From positions 1 through 10,666 of the forward strand of contig JANQZQ010000009.1 in assembly GCA_030728545.1 (NCBI GenBank): 10,666 bases of DNA, read 5' to 3'. Below the pieces are notes generated by a model that had not been told where the DNA came from, did no database searches, and was given only the letters and a program-made list of their open reading frames with translations. Of the stretch, positions 1 to 7,466 are shown piece by piece (within the stretch, counting starts at the first letter, position 1; each line of letters begins with the position of its first letter). Position numbers and translations under genes: made by a program. The stretch is from Ilumatobacteraceae bacterium (GTDB lineage Bacteria; Actinomycetota; Acidimicrobiia; Acidimicrobiales; Ilumatobacteraceae).

Positions 1-5
1 GCGCA

Positions 6-11
6 TAAGGT
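6..11 (+). promoter_or_regulatory. Candidate -10 element for kynU (leaderless)
   Basis: TAAGGT fits the actinobacterial TANNNT -10 pattern. Exactly 6 bases (12-17) separate it from the ATG at 18, so transcription would start at or next to the A of the start codon. The -35 region lies outside the window. The call is ambiguous because the same bases include AAGG, which could serve as a Shine-Dalgarno 7 bases before the ATG. Confidence 0.45.
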
Positions 12-17
12 GACACT

Positions 18-1322
18 ATGCGACAAAGCAACGTGGAACGGCATGATGGTGACACTGGTGCAGACTTGCTCGGGTTGCCTGATGCTGTCGCGCTTGACGC
101 AGCTGACCCGCTAGCCCGTTATAAAAACGAGTTCGTCATCACCGATAGCGACGTGTGTTACCTGGATGGCAACTCCCTGGGTCGATTACCAAAGCGAACC
201 GTCGACATTGTGCATCGGTATCTGACTGAGGAGTGGGGCAGCGAACTTGTTGCCGGCTGGTCACACTGGATCGATGAAGCACAGCGTGTGGGTGACCTGA
301 TTGGTCGCGCCGCACTCGGCGCAGCGAGTGGTCAGGTGCTCGCTGTCGACACGACCAGTGTCAACTTTTATCAGCTGTGTGATGCTGCGATTCGAGCACG
401 ACCAGATTGCACAAAAGTCATCAGTGACACGGCAAACTTTCCAACCGATCGGTACATCCTCGAGGGTTTGTGTGAGCGGTACGGCAAGCAATTGGTGCTC
501 ATTGATGACGAGTCAGGCGAGGGATATGTGACACCAGAGATGTTGGCGGCACATGTGGATGGCAACACTGCACTGGTCACACTGTCGGTGGTGCAATATC
601 GCTCGGGGGCTCTGCACGATGTGCGCGAGTTGACACGTATCGCCCACGCATCTGGTGCACTCGTGGTCTGGGATGCCAGCCACGCCGTTGGCGTCGTTGA
701 CCTACAACTTGATCGCGATGATGTAGATCTTGCTGTTGGTTGTACCTACAAATATTGCAATGCGGGGCCGGGTTCGCCGGCCTGGTTATACGTGAACAAG
801 CATCTCCAGCGTTCACTACGAGTTCCTATTCAGGGATGGTTTGCGCAACAAGATCAGTTTGCAATGGGCCAGGGCTTCGTTCGCGCCGACAACCTACGGG
901 GGTTTCAAATTGCCAGCCCATCAATCATTGGAATGCGCTGTATCGAAGCATCATTTTCAATGATTATCGAGGCGGGACTACCAGCAATCGCTGCAAAGGC
1001 CGCGCTCGGCACCGACATGATGGTGCGGCTGCACGATGCGTGGTTGGCTCCGCTCGGTTTTGAACTCATCACACCACGTGATGCAACACGTCGTGGTGGT
1101 CATGTGACATTGCGGCATCCCGATGCCAGACAGATTTCAGTGGCAATGCGTGAGATGGTGAAGGTCATTCCTGACTTTCGCGAACCCTCCAGCATTCGCC
1201 TGGCTATGTCGCCGTTAGCAACGAGTTTTCAGGAAGTGTGGGACGGATTTGCGAGGGTTCGCGATCTGGTGGCAACTGGCCGCTATCGCGAGGCAAGCCT
1301 GCCAACAACTCGCGTGACTTGA
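18..1322 (+). CDS. kynU: Kynureninase
   Basis: A PLP-dependent fold-type I enzyme that cleaves L-kynurenine (or 3-hydroxykynurenine) to anthranilate (or 3-hydroxyanthranilate) plus alanine in cytosolic tryptophan breakdown. Its 434 residues are close to the usual 410-460. Family landmarks seen in order: the N-terminal YLDGNSLG stretch near residue 48, WGSELVAGWSHW near 73, FPTD at 141-144, the PLP-nitrogen aspartate in WDASHAVG (D219) with H222, and the Schiff-base lysine K245 in TYKYCNAGPGS, followed by aromatic PIQGWF. The ATG at 18 puts the N-terminus at the normal place. It could be read from a leaderless transcript (TAAGGT 6 bases upstream), although AAGG at 7-10 could also act as a weak Shine-Dalgarno. 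It is convergent with the alanine-racemase-like gene. No kynA or kynB is visible; any partner would lie left of the window. The sequence does not tell whether it feeds anthranilate catabolism or NAD synthesis. Confidence 0.95.
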   Translation: MRQSNVERHDGDTGADLLGLPDAVALDAADPLARYKNEFVITDSDVCYLDGNSLGRLPKRTVDIVHRYLTEEWGSELVAGWSHWIDEAQRVGDLIGRAALGAASGQVLAVDTTSVNFYQLCDAAIRARPDCTKVISDTANFPTDRYILEGLCERYGKQLVLIDDESGEGYVTPEMLAAHVDGNTALVTLSVVQYRSGALHDVRELTRIAHASGALVVWDASHAVGVVDLQLDRDDVDLAVGCTYKYCNAGPGSPAWLYVNKHLQRSLRVPIQGWFAQQDQFAMGQGFVRADNLRGFQIASPSIIGMRCIEASFSMIIEAGLPAIAAKAALGTDMMVRLHDAWLAPLGFELITPRDATRRGGHVTLRHPDARQISVAMREMVKVIPDFREPSSIRLAMSPLATSFQEVWDGFARVRDLVATGRYREASLPTTRVT

Positions 1323-1340
1323 ACCAGTGAGAGAGTTGGC
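1301..1340. terminator. Weak hairpin between convergent kynU and racemase-like gene
   Basis: GCCAAC at 1301-1306 can pair with GTTGGC at 1335-1340. A further CTC (1309-1311) to GAG (1331-1333) pairing sits inside, and the loop spans the kynU stop codon. There is no T-run on either side, so this is not a classical intrinsic terminator. It is listed because it sits exactly at the convergent junction. Confidence 0.25.
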
Positions 1341-1346
1341 GGGTGA

Positions 1347-2312
1347 TCAGCGCCACGCGATGACATCGGGGTAGACCCGCGTCATCGGCTGCTGCACATC
1401 CACCCAGTCGCCGGCTTGCGGGCACGGGTCTCCATCAACGCTCAGCATGGTGGTGTGCATGTGTGGCGGCTCGAGCATCGCCAAGCGTTGACGAGCGAAG
1501 TGAAAGGGGCTGCTGCCACCGCCAAGCGCATCAACACTGCCAAGTGCACCAACACCATGACTTGATCCGCAACCCACCATCACGAGACGAGTACTTGCAC
1601 TAGTTGAAATCTTTGTTGCCCGATAACCAGCGGCGCTAGCAGTAGTGGTGCGAACGGCGATCACATCAGCGTGCAGCGCCACCATCGACTTATCACCCAG
1701 CCACAAATGAGTGCCAGTGCGCATCACCACATGATGAGAAGTGGATGCACGAACTTGTTGCACGGCTGCACCGATGTGGCTGAGGTGCAGTGGCAAGTCA
1801 GTTGCCAGACCACTGGCAATCGCAATCGCCTCGCTGGCGTGTGAGTCGTCGCTGCCAGCCAGCGGCAAGTGCACCGACCACGCAACCACTTGGTGACCCG
1901 CAGCCTCAGCGCGCTTGCGTAAATCTTCGGCCTCATTAGCTGCGATGCCATAGCGATGCATTGATGATTCGATCTTGATCACGACAGGGTTTGCCACGCC
2001 AAGTTGTTTGAGCACACCAAGGTCGTGTGTTGAGGTGATGGCAAGTACGGCATCACGACGTGCAACATTGTCGACACCTACACCAACGGGGGTGAGCACA
2101 AACGGCCGCTGTGTTGCTGAAACGTCGGTCAGTTCATGCACCGTGCCGACTGCAACATCGCGGGATATCGCTTGGGCATGTGGCATAAGTTCGGCGCGAC
2201 CAAAGCCGTAGCCATTGCCTTTGACCACCGGCAACACATCGCCATACGAAGCAACTACATCACGCACGTGGGCATGCCAAGCGCCCGACTCGACGGTGAG
2301 TCGCAGCGTCAT
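1347..2312 (-). CDS. Alanine racemase-like PLP protein, active-site variant
   Basis: A TIM-barrel PLP protein of the alanine racemase N-terminal domain family, 321 residues against about 360-390 for true Alr. The PLP lysine is K31 in VVKGNGYGFG (canonical AVVKANAYGHG). VIKIESSMHRYGI (111-123) matches the KiDTGMnRlG strand, HLSHIGAA (177-184) the HxxNS region, and MRTGTHLWLG (197-206) the phosphate-binding RPGxxLYG region. In the C-terminal domain the usual GYADG/GYGDG motif, which carries the second catalytic base (Tyr265 in Geobacillus Alr), reads GCGSSHG at 247-253, so a cysteine stands where the tyrosine is expected. The start is fixed by a 4-bp ATGA overlap with the DedA gene, so the short N-terminus is real. 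It is last in a five-gene envelope-linked run. Racemase activity is doubtful; other amino-acid chemistry or a regulatory role is possible. Confidence 0.8.
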   Translation of the reverse strand: MTLRLTVESGAWHAHVRDVVASYGDVLPVVKGNGYGFGRAELMPHAQAISRDVAVGTVHELTDVSATQRPFVLTPVGVGVDNVARRDAVLAITSTHDLGVLKQLGVANPVVIKIESSMHRYGIAANEAEDLRKRAEAAGHQVVAWSVHLPLAGSDDSHASEAIAIASGLATDLPLHLSHIGAAVQQVRASTSHHVVMRTGTHLWLGDKSMVALHADVIAVRTTTASAAGYRATKISTSASTRLVMVGCGSSHGVGALGSVDALGGGSSPFHFARQRLAMLEPPHMHTTMLSVDGDPCPQAGDWVDVQQPMTRVYPDVIAWR

Positions 2313-2932
2313 GCAGTTTTACGGTATCTGGCGCGCTTCAATAGCCAACGCACGAGTTCGATCACCAAGGTGATGCTGAACGCTGAAACGAAAGCGATGA
2401 TGAAAGCCAGTGTGTGGTTGTCTTCGAAAGACTTTCCGCCGATGAACCCCAGTAGTGCCGCGTAGTTGCCCCAGATCACTGCTGCCACCGCCGCCCAGCT
2501 AATGAACCAGCGCCGTGGCTGTTTGGTGACACCACACGACAACGTGAGTGCGGTGCGACCACCAGGAATAAATCGAGCGGTAATCAATAGGAGCCCACCT
2601 CGCTCGTGTACCTGTTCAACTATCTTTGCCATTCGCGCCGCACCCTTGTCGGTGCGTGTTTGGCGGCGAATCACCCAGTCGCTTGCTTCACGACCAATGA
2701 GATAGCTCATGTTGTCGCCAATGAACGCGCCGCTTGCGGCGACCACGATGACGAGTGGTATCCACAAATTGCCGAGCCCAGCGCTCACGCCACCAATGAT
2801 GACCAGTGTCTCACTAGGAACAATTGGGAGCACCGAATCGAGCGCTGCAATCACAAAAATAATTAAATAAAACCAGGGTGACGATGAGAAATCTTTTAGC
2901 CAGTCAAACGCCTCATTGATAATGGCGAGCAT
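2309..2932 (-). CDS. DedA/VTT family membrane protein
   Basis: A polytopic inner-membrane protein of the DedA (SNARE-associated, VTT domain) family. Members are implicated in flipping undecaprenyl phosphate or phospholipids back across the membrane. Its 207 residues are typical. Features seen: a re-entrant hydrophobic segment around 20-60 with the conserved glutamate E41 in VPSE, D73 in GDNMSYLIGR (an essential acidic site in the family), and the signature ARFIPGGRT at 119-127 with R120, P123 and R126. Hydrophobic helices follow at about 140-160 and 175-195, with a basic C-terminus (RWLLKRARYRK). It lies 9 bp after plsY and shares a 4-bp ATGA with the downstream racemase-like gene, so translational coupling there is likely. 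No Shine-Dalgarno is visible; an internal TANNNT 6 bases before the ATG may give its own leaderless transcript. The substrate cannot be read from sequence. Confidence 0.9.
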   Translation of the reverse strand: MLAIINEAFDWLKDFSSSPWFYLIIFVIAALDSVLPIVPSETLVIIGGVSAGLGNLWIPLVIVVAASGAFIGDNMSYLIGREASDWVIRRQTRTDKGAARMAKIVEQVHERGGLLLITARFIPGGRTALTLSCGVTKQPRRWFISWAAVAAVIWGNYAALLGFIGGKSFEDNHTLAFIIAFVSAFSITLVIELVRWLLKRARYRKTA

Positions 2933-2938
2933 TATCGC

Positions 2939-2944
2939 ACGCTA
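2939..2944 (-). promoter_or_regulatory. Possible internal -10 for the DedA gene (leaderless)
   Basis: On the minus strand TAGCGT ends exactly 6 bases before the DedA ATG and includes the plsY stop codon TAG. The spacing equals that at the window's stand-alone genes, and the gene has no Shine-Dalgarno. There is no recognisable -35, so a chance match is quite possible. Confidence 0.3.
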
Positions 2945-3541
2945 CAGCGATGGTTCGGTCTTGCTTCGCAGCCGCCGAATGTTTGGAATGTGTTTCACAA
3001 TCACAAATGCAACCAGCCCAAGCACTACGTATAACTCCCACGGCTCGGCGTCATCAATCAACATGCCGATGGGCGTGGCGATGGTAATTGCCAGAGAAGC
3101 AACGGATGCCTTACGTGTGAGCTTGCTGATGATGAACCAGGAAACAAACATCACCAGGCTGACTTCGGGAAACAAAACAAACAACGCGCCGCCAGCCGAT
3201 GCCACACCTTTTCCACCGTGGAACTTGCGCATCACCGGTGCGACATGCCCGGCGACGGCACCACAAAGTGCGGCGTAGGCGAGCGGCCCGCGCTGCTCAC
3301 CACTTACTGCCCAGGCGATGCCAACGGCGATTGCTGCTTTGGCCATATCTGCCAGAAATACGGTCATGCCGGCCTTCCAGCCGAGTTCGCGGATGACGTT
3401 CGAGGCGCCAGGGTTGCCTGAGCCCACCTTGGTGATGTCTCTGCCAAAACGCTTGGCCACCAGTTCGGCACTGGGGAATGTGCCGAGAAAATAGGCGATT
3501 ATGACGACGACAACTGCGATGACAATGTCAGAAAACTGCAC
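2942..3541 (-). CDS. plsY: Acyl-phosphate:glycerol-3-phosphate acyltransferase
   Basis: An integral membrane enzyme that moves an acyl group from acyl-phosphate to sn-glycerol-3-phosphate, giving lysophosphatidate, the first acylation of phospholipid synthesis. Its 199 residues match the family. Motif 1 is seen as SGNPGASNVIR at 41-51 after GTFPSAELVAKRFGRDI. Motif 2 is GHVAPVMRKFHGGKGVAS at 98-115, the glycine-rich loop bearing the catalytic residues. Several membrane helices are evident (about 5-25, 60-80, 86-104, 120-160, 168-186). The start is GTG, supported by AGGAG five bases upstream, the only clear Shine-Dalgarno in the window. It begins 26 bp after the LCP gene and is followed 9 bp later by the DedA gene. 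The acyl-phosphate producer PlsX is not in view. Confidence 0.95.
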   Translation of the reverse strand: MQFSDIVIAVVVVIIAYFLGTFPSAELVAKRFGRDITKVGSGNPGASNVIRELGWKAGMTVFLADMAKAAIAVGIAWAVSGEQRGPLAYAALCGAVAGHVAPVMRKFHGGKGVASAGGALFVLFPEVSLVMFVSWFIISKLTRKASVASLAITIATPIGMLIDDAEPWELYVVLGLVAFVIVKHIPNIRRLRSKTEPSL

Positions 3542-3546
3542 GATTG

Positions 3547-3551
3547 CTCCT
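3547..3551 (-). promoter_or_regulatory. Ribosome binding site of plsY
   Basis: AGGAG on the minus strand sits 5 bases before the GTG at 3541. It decides for the GTG start and contrasts with the genes that head transcription units here, most of which have no clear Shine-Dalgarno. Confidence 0.75.
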
Positions 3552-3567
3552 GCGGCGAGTGTAGTTG

Positions 3568-4803
3568 TTAGCGACAGGTTGCATCGTCAGGGGGAAACAC
3601 ACCGAGGCGTTCCTGTTGCGGCGCAGGCGGAACTGTCGTGTCGGTTGAAGTCAATATGTCGAGCATCAGTTGAGCAAACGGCAAAATGACAAGCGACGCG
3701 GTCCGCATCGATGATGGTGCAAATGCCGATTCATCGCCCTGTGCGACCTGACTACGAAACAGGGCCAAGATCGCCTGCATTGACTCGGACTTGGTTATCG
3801 GCATGAGCACCGACTCGCCACCGATGCGCCGCATCGACCATTCAACGGTGTACGAATTGACGCTGCTCGTGTTCAGTTTGCGCATCGCTTGAGCCAGGCT
3901 GAGCAAATCGCGCGGTGTCAGACGGTCATCGGTGATTACCCGTGCTAACGCCACGTTCAACAACGCATTTGCGGTGGCAGGGTTGGTGGTGCCGCGGTCG
4001 AGTGCCCGCTGCATAGAGCGTCGCAAAAAATCCTGTTGTCGGGTGATACGACCAATGTCACCCGTGGGGTCGCTCAACCACTGCTGCTTCGTTTCATCGA
4101 AATAGCGATAGCCCGAACGTGAACGCACATAGGCAAGTGCCTGCGAGCCGCGCAACTCGACACACCCTGGGCCCACTTCACGAAAGCCAACTCGCTCATC
4201 TTTGGTGCGGTAGGCAAACGGAACCTTTACGCCACCAACAGAATCCACAATTTCTTTGAACGCACACAAATTGACATTTACATAATGATCAATCGGCACA
4301 TCAAAGTTGTCGGCGATGGTGCGAATCAAACGACTTGGGTCTTTGCTATCAAATGCCGAGTTGATACGTGCTTCGCGTGTGGTGCCAGCAATCTTCACCC
4401 ACAAGTCACGAGGGAACGACAACACCACCACATCGTTCACCGCTGGGTCAACACGCAACACCATGATGGTGTCGGAGCGCTCACCGAATGATTCACGGTC
4501 ACCGATGCCGCCGCTGGTGCCGTCACCTTTGTCGGGGCAGGCGCCGTTGTCCGAACCCGTCAGCAGAAAGTTTTTGGCACGCAGATTGCTGGTGTCATAA
4601 GCCCAGTCTTCGGCCGGTGCACCGTCGGGTGTGGTGGCTGACGTAGTGCCACCATCAATATTGACGACGAGTCGATCACCAACTTTGTTGTTGGCCCAAA
4701 CAACGAGAACACCAACAACAATCAGGGTGGTTGCGATGAAAAGATTGACCACCATGACCACCACATGCGACCGTGGTCGTGGCGGGGTGCGTGACTCGGT
4801 CAT
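3568..4803 (-). CDS. LytR-CpsA-Psr (LCP) family wall polymer ligase
   Basis: LCP proteins transfer undecaprenyl-linked glycopolymers (teichoic acid, arabinogalactan, capsule) to peptidoglycan outside the membrane. The protein has 411 residues: a short basic cytoplasmic tail (TPPRPRS), one membrane anchor at about 14-36, then the extracellular LCP domain from about residue 75 to 270. Visible family residues are GSD at 83-85, RSDT at 109-112, FPRD at 130-133 (R132, D133), RINSAF at 146-151, LRGSQALAYVRSR at 217-229 (R227, R229) and DIGRITRQQ at 249-257. About 20 residues (SGYRYFDETKQQWLSDP and neighbours) separate the Arg pair from the DIGR motif, a loop I associate with actinobacterial LCPs. 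The roughly 130 C-terminal residues have no assignable domain. The ATG lies inside the valS stop (ATGA overlap), so it is probably co-translated with valS. The polymer substrate is unknown. Confidence 0.92.
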   Translation of the reverse strand: MTESRTPPRPRSHVVVMVVNLFIATTLIVVGVLVVWANNKVGDRLVVNIDGGTTSATTPDGAPAEDWAYDTSNLRAKNFLLTGSDNGACPDKGDGTSGGIGDRESFGERSDTIMVLRVDPAVNDVVVLSFPRDLWVKIAGTTREARINSAFDSKDPSRLIRTIADNFDVPIDHYVNVNLCAFKEIVDSVGGVKVPFAYRTKDERVGFREVGPGCVELRGSQALAYVRSRSGYRYFDETKQQWLSDPTGDIGRITRQQDFLRRSMQRALDRGTTNPATANALLNVALARVITDDRLTPRDLLSLAQAMRKLNTSSVNSYTVEWSMRRIGGESVLMPITKSESMQAILALFRSQVAQGDESAFAPSSMRTASLVILPFAQLMLDILTSTDTTVPPAPQQERLGVFPPDDATCR

Positions 4804-7427
4804 GATGCGGGTGCGAGCGTGACGGTTACAGCCAGTGAATCACCCGTTGTTATTGCAAAGTCGGCCACGTTGCCTGCGTTGACTAAGTCGACACGAGCCT
4901 GGGTGATCGCAGCAGCACGGGCGTCATCGCAGGCGACCACCACATGAGACACCACAGCGCGTTGCGAGACTTTTGCTTCCGTCTTGCAGCGGCGAATTTC
5001 CGACAGCACGTCGCCCACGGTGGCAAGAAAGAACTCGGCGTGTGACGTGTTGGCTGTGTCAGATGTGTCAGAGCCAGATGCGTCAACTTCGACACGTGAT
5101 GGCCATGCGGCGCGGTGCACGCTGGTGTCGTGCCACCATGACCACACTTCATCGGTGCAGAACGGCATATGCGGGGCAAACAGTCGTTGCAACACGCTCA
5201 ATGCTTGGGTGAGTGCGTTGCGCGCCGACAGCGAATCCTCGGCAACGTCGCCACTGGCCGGAATGCCGTCAACACCACCGGCACCGTAGGCGCGGGTCTT
5301 TACCAACTCCACATAGTCGTCACAGAACCACCAAAAGAACGACTCCGTGCGCTCCAGCGCTCGGGCATAGTCGAGTTCATCAAAGGCGGCGGTGGCATCA
5401 GCGATCACACCAGACAGCCGCGTGAGCATGGCTTGGTCGATCGGCATGCCGACTGCACCGGTTTCGTCGCCACCGAAGGCGAGCACGAATTTGGTGACGT
5501 TCAGCAACTTGTTGGCGAGTTTGCCACCAACTTTCATCTGGTCTTCACTGAACGCGGTGTCGACACCAGGGCGAGCCGAAGCCGCCCAGTAACGCACGGC
5601 GTCGCTGCCGTATTTGTCGAACAGGTCGACGGGTGTCACCACGTTGCCTTTGGATTTCGACATCTTCTTGCGGTCGGGGTCAAGAATCCACCCGGACAAT
5701 GCGGCGCGCTTCCACGGGATTCCGCCGTGGGCAAAGTGCGAACGCACCATGGTGGAAAACAGCCACGTGCGAATGATGTCGTGGCCTTGTGGTCGCATGT
5801 CCATCGGGAAGACCCGCGAGAACAGATCGTCACCATCCACCCAGTTCGACGCGATTTGTGGCGTGAGCGATGATGTGGCCCAGGTGTCCATCACGTCAGG
5901 GTCGCCGACGAATCCGCCTGTAACACCACGCTGAGCGGCAGTGAAACCAGTCGGCACGTCGGTGCTCGGGTCGATTGGCAGTTGTTCGAGTGTCGGCACC
6001 AACGGCGCGTCGTGGTCGGGCGTGCCGTCGGCACCAACGCGATACCACAGCGGAATCGGCACACCAAAGAAACGTTGACGCGATACGAGCCAGTCGCCAT
6101 TCAAACCCTGCACCCAGTTGGCGTAACGATGTTTCATGTGGTCCGGGTGCCACACCATTTCTTCACCACGGCCTAGCAACGTATTGCGTAGCGATTCGTC
6201 GCGGCCACCGTTGCGGATGTACCACTGTCGGCTGGTGACGATCTCCAAGGGGCGATCGCCTTTTTCATAAAACTTCACCGGGTGTGTGATCGGCCGCGGC
6301 TCAGCTTGCAAGTCGCCCGATGTGCGCAGCAGATCGACGATCGCGGTCTGGGCCTGCTTCGCAGTTTTGCCAGCAAGCACTGCGTAGTGTGCGCGCGCGG
6401 CATCAGACACAATCGCAGCGGGCGGCTCGGCGATGATGCGCCCATCGCGGCCGATGATGGCGCGGGTCGGCAAGTTGAATTCGCGCCACCACACCACGTC
6501 GGTGAGGTCACCGAACGTGCAGACCATGGCGATGCCCGTGCCTTTGTCGGGTTGCGCAAGTGGGTGCGGATACACGCTGACTTCCACATCAAACAATGGC
6601 GATCGAACAGTTTTGCCAAACAGTGGCGCGTAGCGCGCATCTTCGGGATGCGCCACCAAACCGACGCAGGCCGGAATCAACTCAGGTCGTGACGTTTCAA
6701 TAACCACATCACCGTCGGTGCCGTGAAATGCCACCGTGTGATAAGCCCCCGGGCGTTCGCGATCTTCCAATTCGGCTTGCGCCACTGCGGTACCGAAATC
6801 GACGTCCCACAAAGTTGGTGCTTCTTGTGTGTAGGTCTCGCCGCGCGACAAGTTGTCGAGAAACGCCCGTTGCGACGTGCGCCGCGCATGCTTAGAGATG
6901 GTCGTGTACAGCAACGACCAATCCACCGACAGCCCGAGGCGACGGAACAAATCTTCAAACACTTGCTCGTCTTGAGCGGTGAGTTCGTCACACAACTCGA
7001 TGAAGTTTGGCCGCGACACAGGTACTGCACGGTGGTCTTTGGGTGGGTCACCACGAAACGGCGGCACAAAGCCGGGCGTATAAGGCAGCGACGGGTCACA
7101 GGTGACACCGAAATAGTTCTGCACGCGTCGCTCGGTGGGTAGGCCGTTGTCATCCCATCCCATCGGATAAAACACGTGCTTGCCCCGCATGCGCTGGTAA
7201 CGCGCAATGGTGTCGGTGTGGGTGTAAGAAAACACGTGTCCCATGTGCAACGAACCGCTCACGGTGGGCGGTGGTGTGTCGATCGCAAACACGTCGTCGC
7301 GCAGCGCCGTGCGATCAAAGGCGTAGATGTTGTCAGCGTTCCAGCGTTCGACCAATCGGGCTTCCACCCCAGAGAGTGTCGGTTTCTCAGGAACTCTGCG
7401 CGTCGGGGAACCGTTCGACATGCGCAC
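4800..7427 (-). CDS. valS: Valyl-tRNA synthetase
   Basis: A class I aminoacyl-tRNA synthetase charging tRNA-Val in the cytosol. Numbered from the GTG at 7427 it has 875 residues. The ATP-binding motif HMGH is at 61-64 after PPPTVSGSL. The CP1 editing domain follows, with TSRPEL at 245-250 and then the GTGIAMVCTFGD segment, and KMSKS is at 588-592 in DRKKMSKSKGN. A helical anticodon-binding domain (WWFCDDYVELVKTRAYG) ends the recognisable part. TSRPEL-IPACVGLVAHP and GTGIAMVCTFGD place it in the ValS subtype common in actinobacteria rather than the E. coli type, and I see no long C-terminal coiled coil. An ATG two codons downstream (7421) is an alternative start and fits the only nearby -10-like hexamer better. 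It heads the minus-strand run and its stop overlaps the LCP start. No T-box leader fits in the 39-bp gap. Confidence 0.96.
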   Translation of the reverse strand: MRMSNGSPTRRVPEKPTLSGVEARLVERWNADNIYAFDRTALRDDVFAIDTPPPTVSGSLHMGHVFSYTHTDTIARYQRMRGKHVFYPMGWDDNGLPTERRVQNYFGVTCDPSLPYTPGFVPPFRGDPPKDHRAVPVSRPNFIELCDELTAQDEQVFEDLFRRLGLSVDWSLLYTTISKHARRTSQRAFLDNLSRGETYTQEAPTLWDVDFGTAVAQAELEDRERPGAYHTVAFHGTDGDVVIETSRPELIPACVGLVAHPEDARYAPLFGKTVRSPLFDVEVSVYPHPLAQPDKGTGIAMVCTFGDLTDVVWWREFNLPTRAIIGRDGRIIAEPPAAIVSDAARAHYAVLAGKTAKQAQTAIVDLLRTSGDLQAEPRPITHPVKFYEKGDRPLEIVTSRQWYIRNGGRDESLRNTLLGRGEEMVWHPDHMKHRYANWVQGLNGDWLVSRQRFFGVPIPLWYRVGADGTPDHDAPLVPTLEQLPIDPSTDVPTGFTAAQRGVTGGFVGDPDVMDTWATSSLTPQIASNWVDGDDLFSRVFPMDMRPQGHDIIRTWLFSTMVRSHFAHGGIPWKRAALSGWILDPDRKKMSKSKGNVVTPVDLFDKYGSDAVRYWAASARPGVDTAFSEDQMKVGGKLANKLLNVTKFVLAFGGDETGAVGMPIDQAMLTRLSGVIADATAAFDELDYARALERTESFFWWFCDDYVELVKTRAYGAGGVDGIPASGDVAEDSLSARNALTQALSVLQRLFAPHMPFCTDEVWSWWHDTSVHRAAWPSRVEVDASGSDTSDTANTSHAEFFLATVGDVLSEIRRCKTEAKVSQRAVVSHVVVACDDARAAAITQARVDLVNAGNVADFAITTGDSLAVTVTLAPAS

Positions 7428-7430
7428 TCA

Positions 7431-7436
7431 ACGGTA
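7431..7436 (-). promoter_or_regulatory. Tentative -10 element for valS
   Basis: On the minus strand TACCGT lies 9 bases before the ATG at 7421 and only 3 before the GTG at 7427. If it is the -10, the GTG cannot be used and the mRNA would begin at or within a few bases of the ATG. No clear -35 is present, and the spacing is looser than at the other genes. Confidence 0.3.
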
Positions 7437-7454
7437 GTGGCGCGGCATTACTCG

Positions 7455-7460
7455 TAGAAT
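7455..7460 (+). promoter_or_regulatory. -10 element for cysS (leaderless)
   Basis: TAGAAT differs from TATAAT at one base and lies exactly 6 bases (7461-7466) before the GTG start of cysS. No Shine-Dalgarno is present, so the transcript probably starts at the G of the GTG. There is no good -35; its place overlaps the putative valS -10. Confidence 0.6.
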
Positions 7461-7466
7461 CATCAC

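Noticed and set aside
740..1063. Out-of-frame frame inside kynU containing CGAGFAGLVIR, resembling the Rossmann motif of the monooxygenase at the right end
   Set aside because: It is a different frame of the kynU PLP-lysine region (coding YCNAGPGSPAWLY). The match is a short coincidence of glycine/alanine codons with no continuing homology, not a duplicated gene fragment.
1291..1300. AGGCAAGCCT palindrome near the kynU 3' end
   Set aside because: Only 4-bp arms around a 2-base centre, inside coding sequence; too short to form a stable hairpin or claim an operator.
5169..5873. Long open frame (234 codons) on the plus strand opposite valS
   Set aside because: It is antisense to conserved catalytic parts of valS, including KMSKS. 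Its product resembles no known domain, and it is a by-product of codon bias on the other strand.
6723..7142. 139-codon plus-strand frame opposite the valS N-terminal half
   Set aside because: Antisense to conserved ValS sequence, no domain and no start signal.
7428..7466. T-box or other amino-acid-sensing leader for valS or cysS
   Set aside because: The whole gap is 39 bp, far too short for a T-box, and both mRNAs appear to be leaderless or nearly so.
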